A model generated the notes under the pieces. The model searched no databases. It was given only the letters and a program-made list of their open reading frames with translations, and had not been told where the DNA came from. From the NCBI RefSeq assembly GCF_902729355.1, contig NZ_CACVCC010000013.1:1-64000 (forward strand): a DNA stretch of 64,000 nucleotides, written 5' to 3'. The position numbers and the translations under genes were made by a program. How positions within the stretch are numbered: position 1 is the stretch's first letter; each line of letters begins with the position of its first letter. The DNA is from Streptococcus sp. S784/96/1 (GTDB lineage Bacteria; Bacillota; Bacilli; Lactobacillales; Streptococcaceae). This document shows, in pieces, positions 1-8,292 of this stretch.

Positions 1-655
1 ACATTTTATCGGGTCTTATTTCTATCAAGCCAATCGATTTACCTAAGATGGTGAGCATCAGAAAACGGACTAGGACTAAAACCACGGTCAATAAGAAGAC
101 GCTTGGAAAATCCATCGAAGAACGCCCAGAAACAGTTAACAACCGCTCTGAATTTGGTCACTGGGAGATTGACTTGGTTCTCGGGAAAAAGACTAAGGGA
201 GAGGCTGTTGTCATGACTTTGGTGGAACGTCAGACACGGTTTGCCTTAGCTTGTAAATTGCCTAATAAGGAAGCCAAAACCATCAACGAGGCAGTCCAAG
301 GCTTGATTAAACGTTACCCTATCGCCTCCATTACAGCTGATAATGGTTCGGAGTTTAGTCTCTTATCAGAACTAACTGACATTGAAGCCTACTTTGCTCA
401 TCCTTATTCATCATATGAAAGAGGTTCAAATGAGAACTTCAACGGCCTCCTCAGAGAGTTTCTCCCTAAAGGGAAATCTCTCAATCCGCTGACTGACGAA
501 GAACTTGCTCAATATCTCTCAGCTATTAACGAAAGATCTAGACGACTTTACCATTACAAAACTTCAAAATTTCTGTTTGGGCTAGCCCAAACAGCCTAAA
601 TAATGGAATCCTAGTCTATCCATGAACTTGTTGCACTTGACTTGACAATGTGCCA
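1..655 (+). mobile_element. Right part of an IS30-family insertion sequence, cut by the window edge
   Basis: The transposase reading frame is open to the first base of the window, so the left end of the element lies outside. After the transposase stop, about 55 non-coding bases follow before the sequence changes to the promoter of the next gene; the stretch around 625-652 (TTGTTGCACTTGACTTGAC and following) has the character of a streptococcal IS30-type right terminal repeat. The left repeat is needed to prove this, so the right boundary is approximate. Confidence 0.7.
3..599 (+). CDS. IS30-family transposase, C-terminal part (5' end outside window)
   Basis: This is the catalytic half of a DDE transposase. 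The frame is open upstream of the first ATG (position 48) to the window edge, so the ATG is internal and the protein is 5'-truncated only by the window. Recognisable blocks are HWEIDLVLGKK (first catalytic Asp), TADNGSEF (second Asp) and YERGSNENFNGLLREFLPKG (catalytic Glu region), all typical of IS30. The C-terminus, ending near SKFLFGLAQTA, looks intact. Whether the element is complete and active cannot be judged from here. Confidence 0.9.
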   Translation: MLSGLISIKPIDLPKMVSIRKRTRTKTTVNKKTLGKSIEERPETVNNRSEFGHWEIDLVLGKKTKGEAVVMTLVERQTRFALACKLPNKEAKTINEAVQGLIKRYPIASITADNGSEFSLLSELTDIEAYFAHPYSSYERGSNENFNGLLREFLPKGKSLNPLTDEELAQYLSAINERSRRLYHYKTSKFLFGLAQTA

Positions 656-688
656 ATCATATATTTCTGCTAATTTCTTTATCTTTTC

Positions 689-718
689 TTGTTTATTTGT
701 CTCTGTTTATGATAGAAT
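689..718 (+). promoter_or_regulatory. Promoter of the YkuJ-like gene
   Basis: TTGTTT (689-694), an 18-nt spacer, and TAGAAT (713-718) preceded by a TG dinucleotide. It lies 40 nt upstream of the start codon at 758, which has a good ribosome site AGGAGT at 741-746. Confidence 0.5.
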
Positions 719-757
719 AATAGAGACGATAAATAGAAATAGGAGTTAACATATATT

Positions 758-988
758 ATGGAATCACATTTAGTAAGAATTATTAACCGTCTTGAAATGA
801 TGGCGGCTGACGGGGGCACGTTAAAACGTAATTTCGAACGTGAAGGTGTTGTTGTTGCAGAAGTGTCATTTGCTAATGATCCTGAAAATGGTCCAGTTTT
901 CACATTACGTGATGTTGCTGCGCGTGAATCATACACATTTGATAGCATTGACTTGATTGCAATGGAAATTTACGACTTGCTTTACTAA
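758..988 (+). CDS. YkuJ-like DUF1797 family protein
   Basis: A 76-residue soluble protein of unknown function. It follows the pattern of the Bacillus YkuJ family (DUF1797): an N-terminal helix with LVRIINRLEMM, a central beta-rich part, and a C-terminal segment TFDSIDLIAMEIYDLL. The start is set by AGGAGT 12 nt upstream. The gene stands alone with its own promoter and terminator, next to an IS30 element on the left and a long intergenic repeat on the right. No signal peptide or membrane segment is present. Family assignment is by memory of the conserved pattern; no biochemical role can be given. Confidence 0.8.
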   Translation: MESHLVRIINRLEMMAADGGTLKRNFEREGVVVAEVSFANDPENGPVFTLRDVAARESYTFDSIDLIAMEIYDLLY

Positions 989-997
989 TTAGCGGCG

Positions 998-1023
998 AAA
1001 CTCTCCTGAATGGGGAGTTTTTT
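998..1023 (+). terminator. Rho-independent terminator after the YkuJ-like gene
   Basis: Nine-bp stem (AAACTCTCC with GGGGAGTTT, one G-U pair), 5-nt loop, followed by a T run that ends at 1023. Confidence 0.85.
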
Positions 1024-1310
1024 GATGTAGATATCTCAAAAATATTTTGGTGATGGGAAAGATTAGCATTATCCTAAAATTAGAAATTGGAAAGCGAAGA
1101 AAGTCGAGACCGTGAAAAATTGGCTACTGTCCACTATCAGCTTTATCATAGAAATTAAAACTAGGCTTGGCAAACAGAAAAGAAGCTTTGTAGAGAATGT
1201 TAACGGTGCTTTTAACAGCTCGGTTTCTAACCTCAAAAACTCTCCTAGGATCTTTTGAGTAGCTCACCCCACCTCAGGATAAGTCTTGACTTAGTACAAG
1301 ATGATTTGCT
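1024..1310. other. Non-coding spacer, probably decayed repeat or gene remnant
   Basis: No reading frame with a ribosome site is visible. Short pieces such as CTACTGTCCACTATCAG (near 1124) and GGCTTGGCAAACAG (near 1165) faintly resemble modules of the repeat that follows, so part of this may be older repeat debris. Nothing else can be supported. Confidence 0.4.
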
Positions 1311-2039
1311 AGACTTCCTATTTTAGAATAGATACTTGTTGTGCTAGTTAAATTTATTTCAACAGACTTGCAGTACAAATAATAGAGCTATCTAAAGCTA
1401 CCAAACACTATTATTTGAGTTTCTTTTTTACATAGATATCGCTTAAACAGTATAGCTATATGTAGATGCAGTAATCAAGGACGACGAAGTAGCCACATCC
1501 TGCACTTTCCGCCGTGGTGAGAGTGTGTGGGACAAACCAGCACGATGGCGGAGCCCACACCCACAAAACAATGACAACCAATAGGTAGAGCCTCGCTAAG
1601 TGCTATACTCTCAGTGAGGCTTTTTGAAGTTTTCGTATAAAAAATCGTTAAATCGTTACAAAATGACGATTTCGATTTTGTCGTCCCACCTCCGCACAGT
1701 TGGTTAGGACGGCCGCTAACGATTGTGTGGTAGTAAAATAGTCCAGTGGACTATTTTAGGTGGACACTTGAAAATGAAGAGGTGTCCAGTTGTAAACTTC
1801 CAATCAACCACTGCGTCAAATTAATCTCTACACTAAAATTTAAGAGGTTGGGATATTCTGTCCTACTCTTGATGGGGTTGGCAAAACTTAGGCTTGCCAA
1901 AGAGGAATGGAACTCCGTAGGAGGTTTTGATGCCGACTTCGCCAGCTTCATGTCCCACCTTCAAAGGTCTCCCAGACCTTTGAAGCGCCCCGCACCACAT
2001 AAGGATAAGTGCTAAAAAAGAAAATAACTAGCACAAAGG
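1311..2039 (+). repeat. Multi-palindrome intergenic repeat, copy A
   Basis: About 730 bp that match copy B (44130-44872) over nearly the whole length in the same orientation. It carries a chain of palindromes: an AAATCG/CGATTT double stem (1641-1679), TAAAATAGTCC-AGT-GGACTATTTTA (1734-1758), a GGACAC/GTGTCC stem just after it, TTGGCAA/TTGCCAA (1878-1900), and CTTCAAAGGTCT-CCC-AGACCTTTGAAG (1959-1985). Compared with B it has an extra block at about 1527-1640 and lacks the block that holds TGAAACTGTCC/GGACAGTTTCA and GATGAAC/GTTCATC. The 89-codon ORF inside it is judged not to be coding. Confidence 0.9.
1589..1625 (+). terminator. Terminator-like hairpin inside repeat copy A
   Basis: AGCCTCGCT pairs with AGTGAGGCT (one wobble) across a 15-nt loop and is followed by TTTTT. 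It lies in the block found only in copy A. No gene ends directly upstream, so it may be a relic or may end a short non-coding transcript. Confidence 0.5.
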
Positions 2040-2077
2040 GTATAGATAGAAATATTTATGAAAATAACGTGAATTTG

Positions 2078-2095
2078 ATTGAATTAATATTCATT
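2078..2095. promoter_or_regulatory. Predicted ArgR/AhrC operator (ARG box)
   Basis: ATTGAATTAATATTCATT matches the 18-position ARG box consensus WNTNAATWWWWATTNANW at every position. It lies about 135 nt upstream of the transporter start. The next hairpin, ATAAACT/AGTTTAT at 2101-2120, lies in the probable promoter area. It is seen as a consensus match; binding is inferred. Confidence 0.55.
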
Positions 2096-2228
2096 TTTTG
2101 ATAAACTATAAAAAGTTTATTTAAACAGAAGATTTTTAGAATAAAAGAAAGGATGAAATCCAGTATCAAAAGTAACCGTATCAGTGGTGATTAAAAGGTT
2201 AGGATTGATAACTGGGTTTGGTATTTTT

Positions 2229-2909
2229 ATGGATTTTTCATTTTTGGCTAAGTATTGGTCTTATTTCAACTATGGAGCTATTGTAACGGTAATTATTTCA
2301 GCTTGTGTGGTCTTCTTAGGATCAATTATTGGTGTTTTGATTGCTCTTGCCAAGCGTAGTAACATCAAGATTTTAGACTGGATTGTCTCCTTTTATGTTT
2401 GGATTTTCCGAGGGACACCGATGGTGGTGCAGATCTCCCTAGCCTTTGCCTGGATGCATTTTGGTAATATGCCAATTATTCCTTTTGGTGTCTTAGATAT
2501 GGATTTATCGCGTTTGGTTCCAGGTATTATCGTTATTTCGCTCAATAGCGGAGCTTATATTTCTGAATCCATCAGGGCAGGAATTGAGTCTGTTTCAAAA
2601 GGTCAGCTCGAAGCCGCTTACTCGCTGGGCATTAGACCGTTAAATGCCTATCGTTATGTGATAATGCCTCAGGCTTTGAAAAATATTTTACCAGCGCTAG
2701 GAAATGAATTTATTACGATTATCAAAGATAGTTCACTCTTGCAGACCATTGGGGTTATGGAGCTTTGGAATGGAGCGCAGTCTGTTGAAACAGCAACCTA
2801 TTTACCGCTTGAGCCAAAACTCTTTGCAGCCTTTTATTATTTGATTTTAACAACAGTTTTATCAGCTATTTTGAAAAAATATGAAAATCGTTTGAACGGA
2901 GGAAACTAA
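2229..2909 (+). CDS. Amino-acid ABC transporter permease (HisM/GlnP family)
   Basis: A 226-residue integral membrane protein of the polar amino acid (His/Glu/Gln/Arg/opine) permease family. It has about five hydrophobic segments and the cytoplasmic EAA loop, visible as [28 protein letters not shown], which docks on the ATPase. The N-terminus [16 protein letters not shown] fits the family, so ATG 2229 is preferred over an upstream GTG at 2184; neither has a strong ribosome site. No substrate-binding domain is fused and no binding-protein gene lies beside it, so the binding protein must be encoded elsewhere. The stop is 1 nt from the next gene. An ARG-box match upstream suggests a basic amino acid such as arginine as substrate (inference). 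Confidence 0.88.
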   Translation: MDFSFLAKYWSYFNYGAIVTVIISACVVFLGSIIGVLIALAKRSNIKILDWIVSFYVWIFRGTPMVVQISLAFAWMHFGNMPIIPFGVLDMDLSRLVPGIIVISLNSGAYISESIRAGIESVSKGQLEAAYSLGIRPLNAYRYVIMPQALKNILPALGNEFITIIKDSSLLQTIGVMELWNGAQSVETATYLPLEPKLFAAFYYLILTTVLSAILKKYENRLNGGN

Positions 2910-2910
2910 G

Positions 2911-3645
2911 ATGACTGAAAGTATTATTTCCATTAAAGATTTACACAAGTATTTTGGTAAAAATGAAGTCTTAAAAGGTATTAACTTGGAGATTAATCAA
3001 GGAGAAGTTGTTGTTATTATTGGACCTTCTGGTTCTGGGAAATCGACCTTCTTGCGCACCATGAATTTACTTGAAGTACCAACCAAAGGGACGGTGACTT
3101 TTGAAGGTGTTGACATTACAGATAAGAAAAATGATATTTTCAAAATGCGTGAAAAAATGGGGATGGTTTTCCAGCAATTTAACCTTTTTCCAAATATGAC
3201 CGTTCTTGAGAATATCACCTTGTCACCAATTAAAACGAAGAAAATAAGTAAAGCAGAAGCTGAACAAAAGGCTTATGATTTACTTGATAAGGTTGGACTC
3301 AGAGATAAAGCAAATGCTATGCCGGCAAGTCTTTCTGGTGGTCAGCAACAACGTATTGCTATTGCACGTGGTTTGGCAATGGACCCAGATGTTCTTCTTT
3401 TTGATGAACCAACCTCAGCACTTGATCCTGAAATGGTTGGTGAAGTATTAGCAGTTATGCAGGACCTAGCGAAATCAGGAATGACCATGGTTATCGTCAC
3501 TCATGAAATGGGATTTGCTCGTGAGGTTGCAGATCGTGTCATTTTCATGGACGGTGGTGTTATTGTAGAACAAGGAAGTCCAGAAGCTGTTTTTGGGAAT
3601 CCGCGAGAAGCTCGTACAAAAGATTTTTTGAGCAAGGTATTGTAA
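2911..3645 (+). CDS. Amino-acid ABC transporter ATP-binding protein (GlnQ/ArtP-like)
   Basis: A 244-residue ABC ATPase that powers the adjacent permease. Walker [10 protein letters not shown] is at residues 38-46, the Q-loop at [11 protein letters not shown], the signature LSGGQQQ at 141-147, Walker B LLFDEP at 162-167, and the switch histidine at VTHEMGF. The length and the [10 protein letters not shown] pattern are typical of the polar amino acid uptake subfamily. Its start follows the permease stop by 1 nt and has GGAGG upstream, so the two are co-translated. A strong terminator follows, so the operon has two genes. The substrate is not fixed by sequence. Confidence 0.93.
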   Translation: MTESIISIKDLHKYFGKNEVLKGINLEINQGEVVVIIGPSGSGKSTFLRTMNLLEVPTKGTVTFEGVDITDKKNDIFKMREKMGMVFQQFNLFPNMTVLENITLSPIKTKKISKAEAEQKAYDLLDKVGLRDKANAMPASLSGGQQQRIAIARGLAMDPDVLLFDEPTSALDPEMVGEVLAVMQDLAKSGMTMVIVTHEMGFAREVADRVIFMDGGVIVEQGSPEAVFGNPREARTKDFLSKVL

Positions 3646-3656
3646 TTTTTGATAAT

Positions 3657-3700
3657 AAAAACCCCTCGCATTTTTCTGTTAGTGCGAAGGGGTGTTTTTT
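3657..3700. terminator. Bidirectional terminator between the ABC operon and the yfhO-like gene
   Basis: ACCCCTCGCA (3661-3670) pairs with TGCGAAGGGGT (3683-3693, one bulge). A-rich sequence lies before it and T-rich sequence after it. It serves the plus-strand ATPase gene and the convergent minus-strand gene, whose stop lies at its edge. Confidence 0.85.
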
Positions 3701-6593
3701 AGCTTAAATCTTTTGATTTTTTCTTTAGTTTATCAAAAAGATAAAGGAAAAGTAGCATCAACATAGAGCCTAGCGAGATAGCGAGTCCAGTAACTAAACC
3801 TTGGGCTTTAAAAGTTAGTTTAATCTGGTGCTTTCCTTGTGTGATTGGGAAGGAGAGGAGGCTCCCCCAAGCTTCGGTTGTCTTGACTTCTTTACCATCA
3901 ACAGTGACTGTCCAGCCAGGATTGTACGGAATGCTGGTCATCATCAATGTACTATCGTCTGTAATGTTGACTGATCCATCAATTTGAGTATTGGTCATTT
4001 TATCAACAGTCATACTCTGTGCTAGACGATTTGTCATCACTTGTTGAATAGCCTCGGTATCTGCTCTAACCAAGGAATAATTGGTTAGATTAATTTCATC
4101 TTCAGATGACGTTGAAATCTCAAAAGTGATTTGTTTACCGGCTTCTTGGTGGGCAATTTGCCAGAGTTGAACTTGGTCAAACATCTGGGTGTAGTTGTAC
4201 CATTGTCCATTGAGCATGATATTCATTTTGCCCATTGATTTACGAAGAGAATAAGGTGCTTGGAAGTAGTAGGTCCAATTTGTCTGTGGCACAAAGGTAA
4301 ATGAGATTTTCCCTGGTTTGGTTTTATCCAAACGTCGATAAATCTTTTGTCCATTACTATTATCAAGTTCGAGATTATCTAGTTTTATGTCATTAAAAGC
4401 GGCATGAACAAAGAACTCATAATCTTGCCCTGACATTGATTTGAGAATAATATTTTGATTTGAGACAGGATTGTTAGTTCCAAATTTGATATTATGTGTC
4501 ACATCATTTGTCCCGTAAGCTAGGCTGATCACATTCGGGTTTTCATAGTACAGGAAAGTATCGTCTTCCTTGATGAGGTTGTAGTAGCTGGTAATATCTT
4601 TACGGGCAGATGTTTTACTAAAGAAATGCGTTTTGGGATGTTGTTGAACATCTTCGTTGGTGTAAGGTTTTCTTGCGACATGGTAGCGAACACCGAAGAG
4701 GGTGTCAGTCAGAATTGTCCCATTTGTATAGAAAGTTGAGGCATTTCCTCCCATATCGCCCATAGAGGCCATCAAATTGATGGTAGAGCGTTCAAGGCTG
4801 GAAGAAAAATTGCTGAGACTGTTGTAGGAACCAAGAACTGGATCGTTTTTTGAGTAGAAAAAGTCTGTCCCAATGCGATAGAAGGGGTGATCTGACAGTT
4901 CGTCAACAGTATTTCCCAAAGTATCCAATTTAACAGCTAAATCGCTGAACTTATAAGCATCGGTATAGCCAATTCTTGATTGAGAAATATAGGCGTTTAG
5001 TCCAAGCTCAAAAATAGTGATACTAGCTAAGACGAAGCGGCCGATACTTTTGGGTTTATAGGTGTAAAATAGCAGAGCTGACAACCAGGTTAAACCAGTT
5101 AAGGTGACTTGTGTCAGTAAATAACCTTGTTTAATAAGAAAGAAACTGCCTACTGTAAATCCAGCACCAAATAAGATGTGAAGAGATTTTTGCCAGAAGT
5201 GTGCTCTGCTATTGAACCAATAAGCACAAGAAATAAGGAGAAAGAGTAAGCTAAAGAGTGCTAGTACCGCAAGTGTATTTTTTCCAACCCAGTCGGTCAG
5301 AGCAGGTAGTTGCTTATCCTCAAGAAAGGAGAAATCGTGTGTAGCAACATAATAGAGGCTAGCGCTGGCTAGTCCCGCACCAATCAAGGTATCATACCAT
5401 TTGACTTTATGACTATTTTTCAAAGTTTGATAAGCAATCAAGACCATGAAAAATGAGAAAATCCATGAAAAACGATAGAAAAATCCCGCAGGATTTTGTC
5501 CCATGTGCCAAATTTTACTGGTAAATTCATGAACAAACGAAATGAGGAAAATACCAACAATAACGGTAAAACCAATTTTCCTTGTCCAATGCACCTGAGC
5601 ATAACGGAAGAAATAGATGGATCCAAGGAGTGCTAGAGCCCCAACATAAATATTTGGCAAATTAGGTCCAGCTGGCCAAGACTCATTGTCAAAGGCGCCG
5701 ATGGTTAGTTTGGCTAGAATATCAAGTGGGGTGATTTGTAGCTTCCATTCAAAGAGCATAGGAGCGTTGTAAGCGCCTTTACTGCGTAAAAGATTTAGAA
5801 TAATCGGATAAAGGGTGACAAAGGTTGACGTCGCTGCAAGTATAGAGTAGGCGACGACTTTAAAGAGAGGGAAGAAAAACTGCTTTGCTTTTTCTTTGAT
5901 AGTACCCTGCTCTGCCCATTTTGGTAACATATAAGCAATAGCATAAAGTGCCACAAAAAGGCAAATCATGTAGCCCATATAAAATTGTAGAAGCATTGTA
6001 AAAGCAAGGGTTATTGCATATTTAAAGGGCTTGCCACCATCTAAAGTTTCTTCCAAATATAGAATAACCAGTGGAAGCATAATCATGGCATCATAAAAGA
6101 TGGGATTCATCTGATAGGAGACTAGCATACCAGAGAGAGCATAAGAAGCTGCCATGAGAGGAACCAACCAGGTTTGCCCCTGAAGAGCTTGATAACGTTT
6201 GATAAGCAGGTGGCTAAAGGTTAGTCCCATAAAGCCATAGCGTAAGGCAATAGTAATAACGACTGCCCATTTGAATTGGCTGAGTGGGAGTAAAATGTAA
6301 AAGATGTTAAAGGGACTCATCAGGTAATAACCTAAAACCCCAATCATTTCACCACCAATGGATTTTTCAAAAGAATAGAGAAAGGCAGACCAGTCACCTG
6401 TGAGAACTGTTTTTTTAAGATAGGCATAAAATCCGATGTATTGCTGACCAAAATCAACAGCCATCAAGCTTTTATTGCCAAAGGGAAAGGCACCGTTGAC
6501 TGCCCAAACAAGGAGCATGATAAGGATGGGAAGACTGAAACTTGCTAGGTAAGTCAGTCTTTTTTTGTATCTTGTAAACCATGTATTTTCCAT
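3699..6593 (-). CDS. YfhO-family membrane protein
   Basis: A 964-residue polytopic membrane protein. The N-terminal half has about a dozen hydrophobic segments with family features such as MAVDFGQQYIGFYAYLKK. A large extracytoplasmic domain follows (SRIGYTDAYKFSDLA, FYRIGTDFF, SYNSLSNFSSSLE), then PYNPGWTVTVDGK and a last membrane helix near the C-terminus. YfhO proteins are GT-C-like enzymes; in Bacillus and Listeria they act with a CsbB-type glycosyltransferase to add sugars from undecaprenyl phosphate to cell-surface polymers such as lipoteichoic acid. The start overlaps the stop of the upstream glycosyltransferase gene by one base (TAATG), which supports coupling. The sugar and the acceptor polymer here are unknown. 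Confidence 0.85.
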   Translation of the reverse strand: MENTWFTRYKKRLTYLASFSLPILIMLLVWAVNGAFPFGNKSLMAVDFGQQYIGFYAYLKKTVLTGDWSAFLYSFEKSIGGEMIGVLGYYLMSPFNIFYILLPLSQFKWAVVITIALRYGFMGLTFSHLLIKRYQALQGQTWLVPLMAASYALSGMLVSYQMNPIFYDAMIMLPLVILYLEETLDGGKPFKYAITLAFTMLLQFYMGYMICLFVALYAIAYMLPKWAEQGTIKEKAKQFFFPLFKVVAYSILAATSTFVTLYPIILNLLRSKGAYNAPMLFEWKLQITPLDILAKLTIGAFDNESWPAGPNLPNIYVGALALLGSIYFFRYAQVHWTRKIGFTVIVGIFLISFVHEFTSKIWHMGQNPAGFFYRFSWIFSFFMVLIAYQTLKNSHKVKWYDTLIGAGLASASLYYVATHDFSFLEDKQLPALTDWVGKNTLAVLALFSLLFLLISCAYWFNSRAHFWQKSLHILFGAGFTVGSFFLIKQGYLLTQVTLTGLTWLSALLFYTYKPKSIGRFVLASITIFELGLNAYISQSRIGYTDAYKFSDLAVKLDTLGNTVDELSDHPFYRIGTDFFYSKNDPVLGSYNSLSNFSSSLERSTINLMASMGDMGGNASTFYTNGTILTDTLFGVRYHVARKPYTNEDVQQHPKTHFFSKTSARKDITSYYNLIKEDDTFLYYENPNVISLAYGTNDVTHNIKFGTNNPVSNQNIILKSMSGQDYEFFVHAAFNDIKLDNLELDNSNGQKIYRRLDKTKPGKISFTFVPQTNWTYYFQAPYSLRKSMGKMNIMLNGQWYNYTQMFDQVQLWQIAHQEAGKQITFEISTSSEDEINLTNYSLVRADTEAIQQVMTNRLAQSMTVDKMTNTQIDGSVNITDDSTLMMTSIPYNPGWTVTVDGKEVKTTEAWGSLLSFPITQGKHQIKLTFKAQGLVTGLAISLGSMLMLLFLYLFDKLKKKSKDLS

Positions 6594-7552
6594 TAACCTT
6601 GTCCCTCCTGATTTGCTTTGTCAATATTTGATTTGTTAACGATATAATGAGGACGGCGCTTGACTTCATAATAAATTTTACCAATGTATTCCCCCAAAAT
6701 TCCGATGGAAATGAGCTGTACACCACCAAAGAGAATAATAGCTGCAATGGTGGTAAAATAACCACTTACACTAGATTCAGGGTGCAATAGTTGTTTAGCT
6801 AATTCCCAAAAAAGGTAGATAAGGGCAAGGCTGGTGGAAGCAGCACCGAGTTGGACACAGAAGCGCAAGGGCTTATCATTAAAGGAGATGATACCTTGCA
6901 TGGCATAATTGAGCGATTTTCTAAAGCCAAATTTACTTTTGCCAGCTTCTCGAACATGATTTGGGTAAGGAATGACTTTTTCTTTGAAGCCAATCCATTC
7001 GTAAAGTCCCTTATTAAAGCGATTATATTCAGGGAGTGAGGTAAAGGCATCAACTGCTTTACGGCTGAGTAAGCGAAACTCAGATTTTCCATCCTTTAGT
7101 TTGACATCCATGAGATGGTTGGAGAGGCTATAAAAGGCGCGTGCAAAAAAGGTTGAGGCAAAGGCCTCACCTGAACGATCACGTTGACCACTGACAATGT
7201 CGTAACCTTCTTTATAGGAATTGACAAAGTCAGGAATAAGACTTGGTGGGTGTTGGAGATCTCCATCCATGACAAGTACGGCATCACCTGTTGCATAGCG
7301 AAATCCAGCTAAAATACCACCCTCACGGCCAAAATTACGACTAAAGCTGACATAGCGAACATGTGTATCCTGCTGTGCTATTTTTTCCATCGATAAAAGC
7401 GTCGCATCTGTCGAACCATCATCAATGTAGAGAAGTTCATAGTCTGTGATTTGATGTGGTATCATACTATCTAGAACTTTTTTGACTTCAGAATGAGTCT
7501 TTTCAATCATTTTTTCTTCATTTAGAAAGGTAATCAGTACAGTTAATTTCAA
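6593..7552 (-). CDS. CsbB/GtrB-like family 2 glycosyltransferase
   Basis: A membrane-bound GT-A enzyme of about 319 residues that should charge undecaprenyl phosphate with a sugar on the cytoplasmic face. Seen: LTVLITFLNEE (nucleotide-binding start), YIDDGSTDAT, VMDGDLQHPP (metal-binding D-x-D region), KSEFRLLSRKAV, and two C-terminal membrane helices ending in GEYIGKIYYEVKRRP. The start at TTG 7552 is preferred because AAAGGA sits 8 nt upstream; the first ATG, 27 nt further up, has no ribosome site. It is coupled to the yfhO-like gene. No GtcA-type flippase gene is adjacent. Together the pair should glycosylate a cell-envelope polymer. Confidence 0.85.
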   Translation of the reverse strand: MKLTVLITFLNEEKMIEKTHSEVKKVLDSMIPHQITDYELLYIDDGSTDATLLSMEKIAQQDTHVRYVSFSRNFGREGGILAGFRYATGDAVLVMDGDLQHPPSLIPDFVNSYKEGYDIVSGQRDRSGEAFASTFFARAFYSLSNHLMDVKLKDGKSEFRLLSRKAVDAFTSLPEYNRFNKGLYEWIGFKEKVIPYPNHVREAGKSKFGFRKSLNYAMQGIISFNDKPLRFCVQLGAASTSLALIYLFWELAKQLLHPESSVSGYFTTIAAIILFGGVQLISIGILGEYIGKIYYEVKRRPHYIVNKSNIDKANQEGQG

Positions 7553-7624
7553 AGCATTATATCCTTTCATAGGTATCATTATTATTTTATCATAATTTAA
7601 TAGTTAATCACTGAAATAAACATA

Positions 7625-7633
7625 TGGTATAAT
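7625..7633 (+). promoter_or_regulatory. Extended -10 promoter of the deformylase-like gene
   Basis: TGG-TATAAT, with the -10 hexamer at 7628-7633. The predicted start site near 7640 gives a leader of only about 13 nt that holds the ribosome site GAGGGGAG. No clear -35 box. Confidence 0.55.
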
Positions 7634-7652
7634 GAAGAGAGGGGAGTTTATC

Positions 7653-8063
7653 ATGATAAAACCGATTATTACAGATACTTTTTTTCTTGCGCAGCCATCT
7701 TTAGAAGCAACAAAGGATGATTTGCCTTTAGGACAAGATTTACGTGACACGCTGGCTTATCACCGTGAGGCTTGTGTGGGCATGGCAGCGAACATGATTG
7801 GCGTTGAAAAGCGTGCCATTATTATCAGTATGGGCTTTGTGGACTTGGTAATGTTTAATCCTGTGCTTTTGGAAAAAGCTGGCGCTTACGAAACAGAAGA
7901 GTCCTGTTTATCCTTAACTGGAAGTCGACCGACAACGCGTTACAAAGAAATTACCATTAGCTACCGCGATGAAAAATGGATGGCGAAAACGCTGACGTTG
8001 AGAGACTTCCCAGCCCAAATTGTACAGCACGAATTAGACCATTTAGAAGGTGTTGTGATTTAA
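7653..8063 (+). CDS. Peptide deformylase-like protein with altered motif 1
   Basis: A 136-residue member of the peptide deformylase family, which removes the formyl group from nascent N-terminal methionine. Motif 2 is ESCLSL (metal-ligand Cys present) and motif 3 is QHELDHLEG (HExDH metal site present). Motif 1, normally GxGLAAxQ, reads CVGMAANM, so the conserved Gln that helps form the oxyanion hole is Met. This marks the short DefA-like paralogue found in several lactic acid bacteria, whose activity is doubtful. The start at 7653 follows GAGGGGAG; an in-frame ATG at 7632 lies before that site. A further 26 codons are open in frame after the stop. Confidence 0.85.
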   Translation: MIKPIITDTFFLAQPSLEATKDDLPLGQDLRDTLAYHREACVGMAANMIGVEKRAIIISMGFVDLVMFNPVLLEKAGAYETEESCLSLTGSRPTTRYKEITISYRDEKWMAKTLTLRDFPAQIVQHELDHLEGVVI

Positions 8064-8142
8064 CAGCTTGTAATAGAGGAACATGGGGTAAATGAGTATA
8101 TAGAAAAAGTAGTTTCCATGAAGAAACAGGGGAAGAAGAGTT

Positions 8143-8180
8143 AAAGACACAGGATAATAAGTTGATGTGTCTTTTAATTT
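8143..8180 (+). terminator. Terminator after the deformylase-like gene
   Basis: AAAGACACA (8143-8151) pairs perfectly with TGTGTCTTT (8166-8174). T-rich sequence follows. Confidence 0.8.
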
Positions 8181-8292
8181 TATAGGCAATTGTCAAGTAC
8201 CACCAGAAAGTCGATATAGAAAAAATGATACAATAATACTGATATTGAGTGAAATAAATTAGAATTTAGCTAAATATGAGAGATGATTTAAG

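Noticed and set aside
1746-2015. An 89-codon ORF present at the same place in repeat copies A and B (44578-44847)
   Set aside because: Same length in both copies, but of roughly 15 base differences about 12 change the amino acid, so protein sequence is not conserved. The start codon is part of a palindrome and no ribosome site precedes it. The pattern fits constraint on DNA or RNA structure, not on protein.
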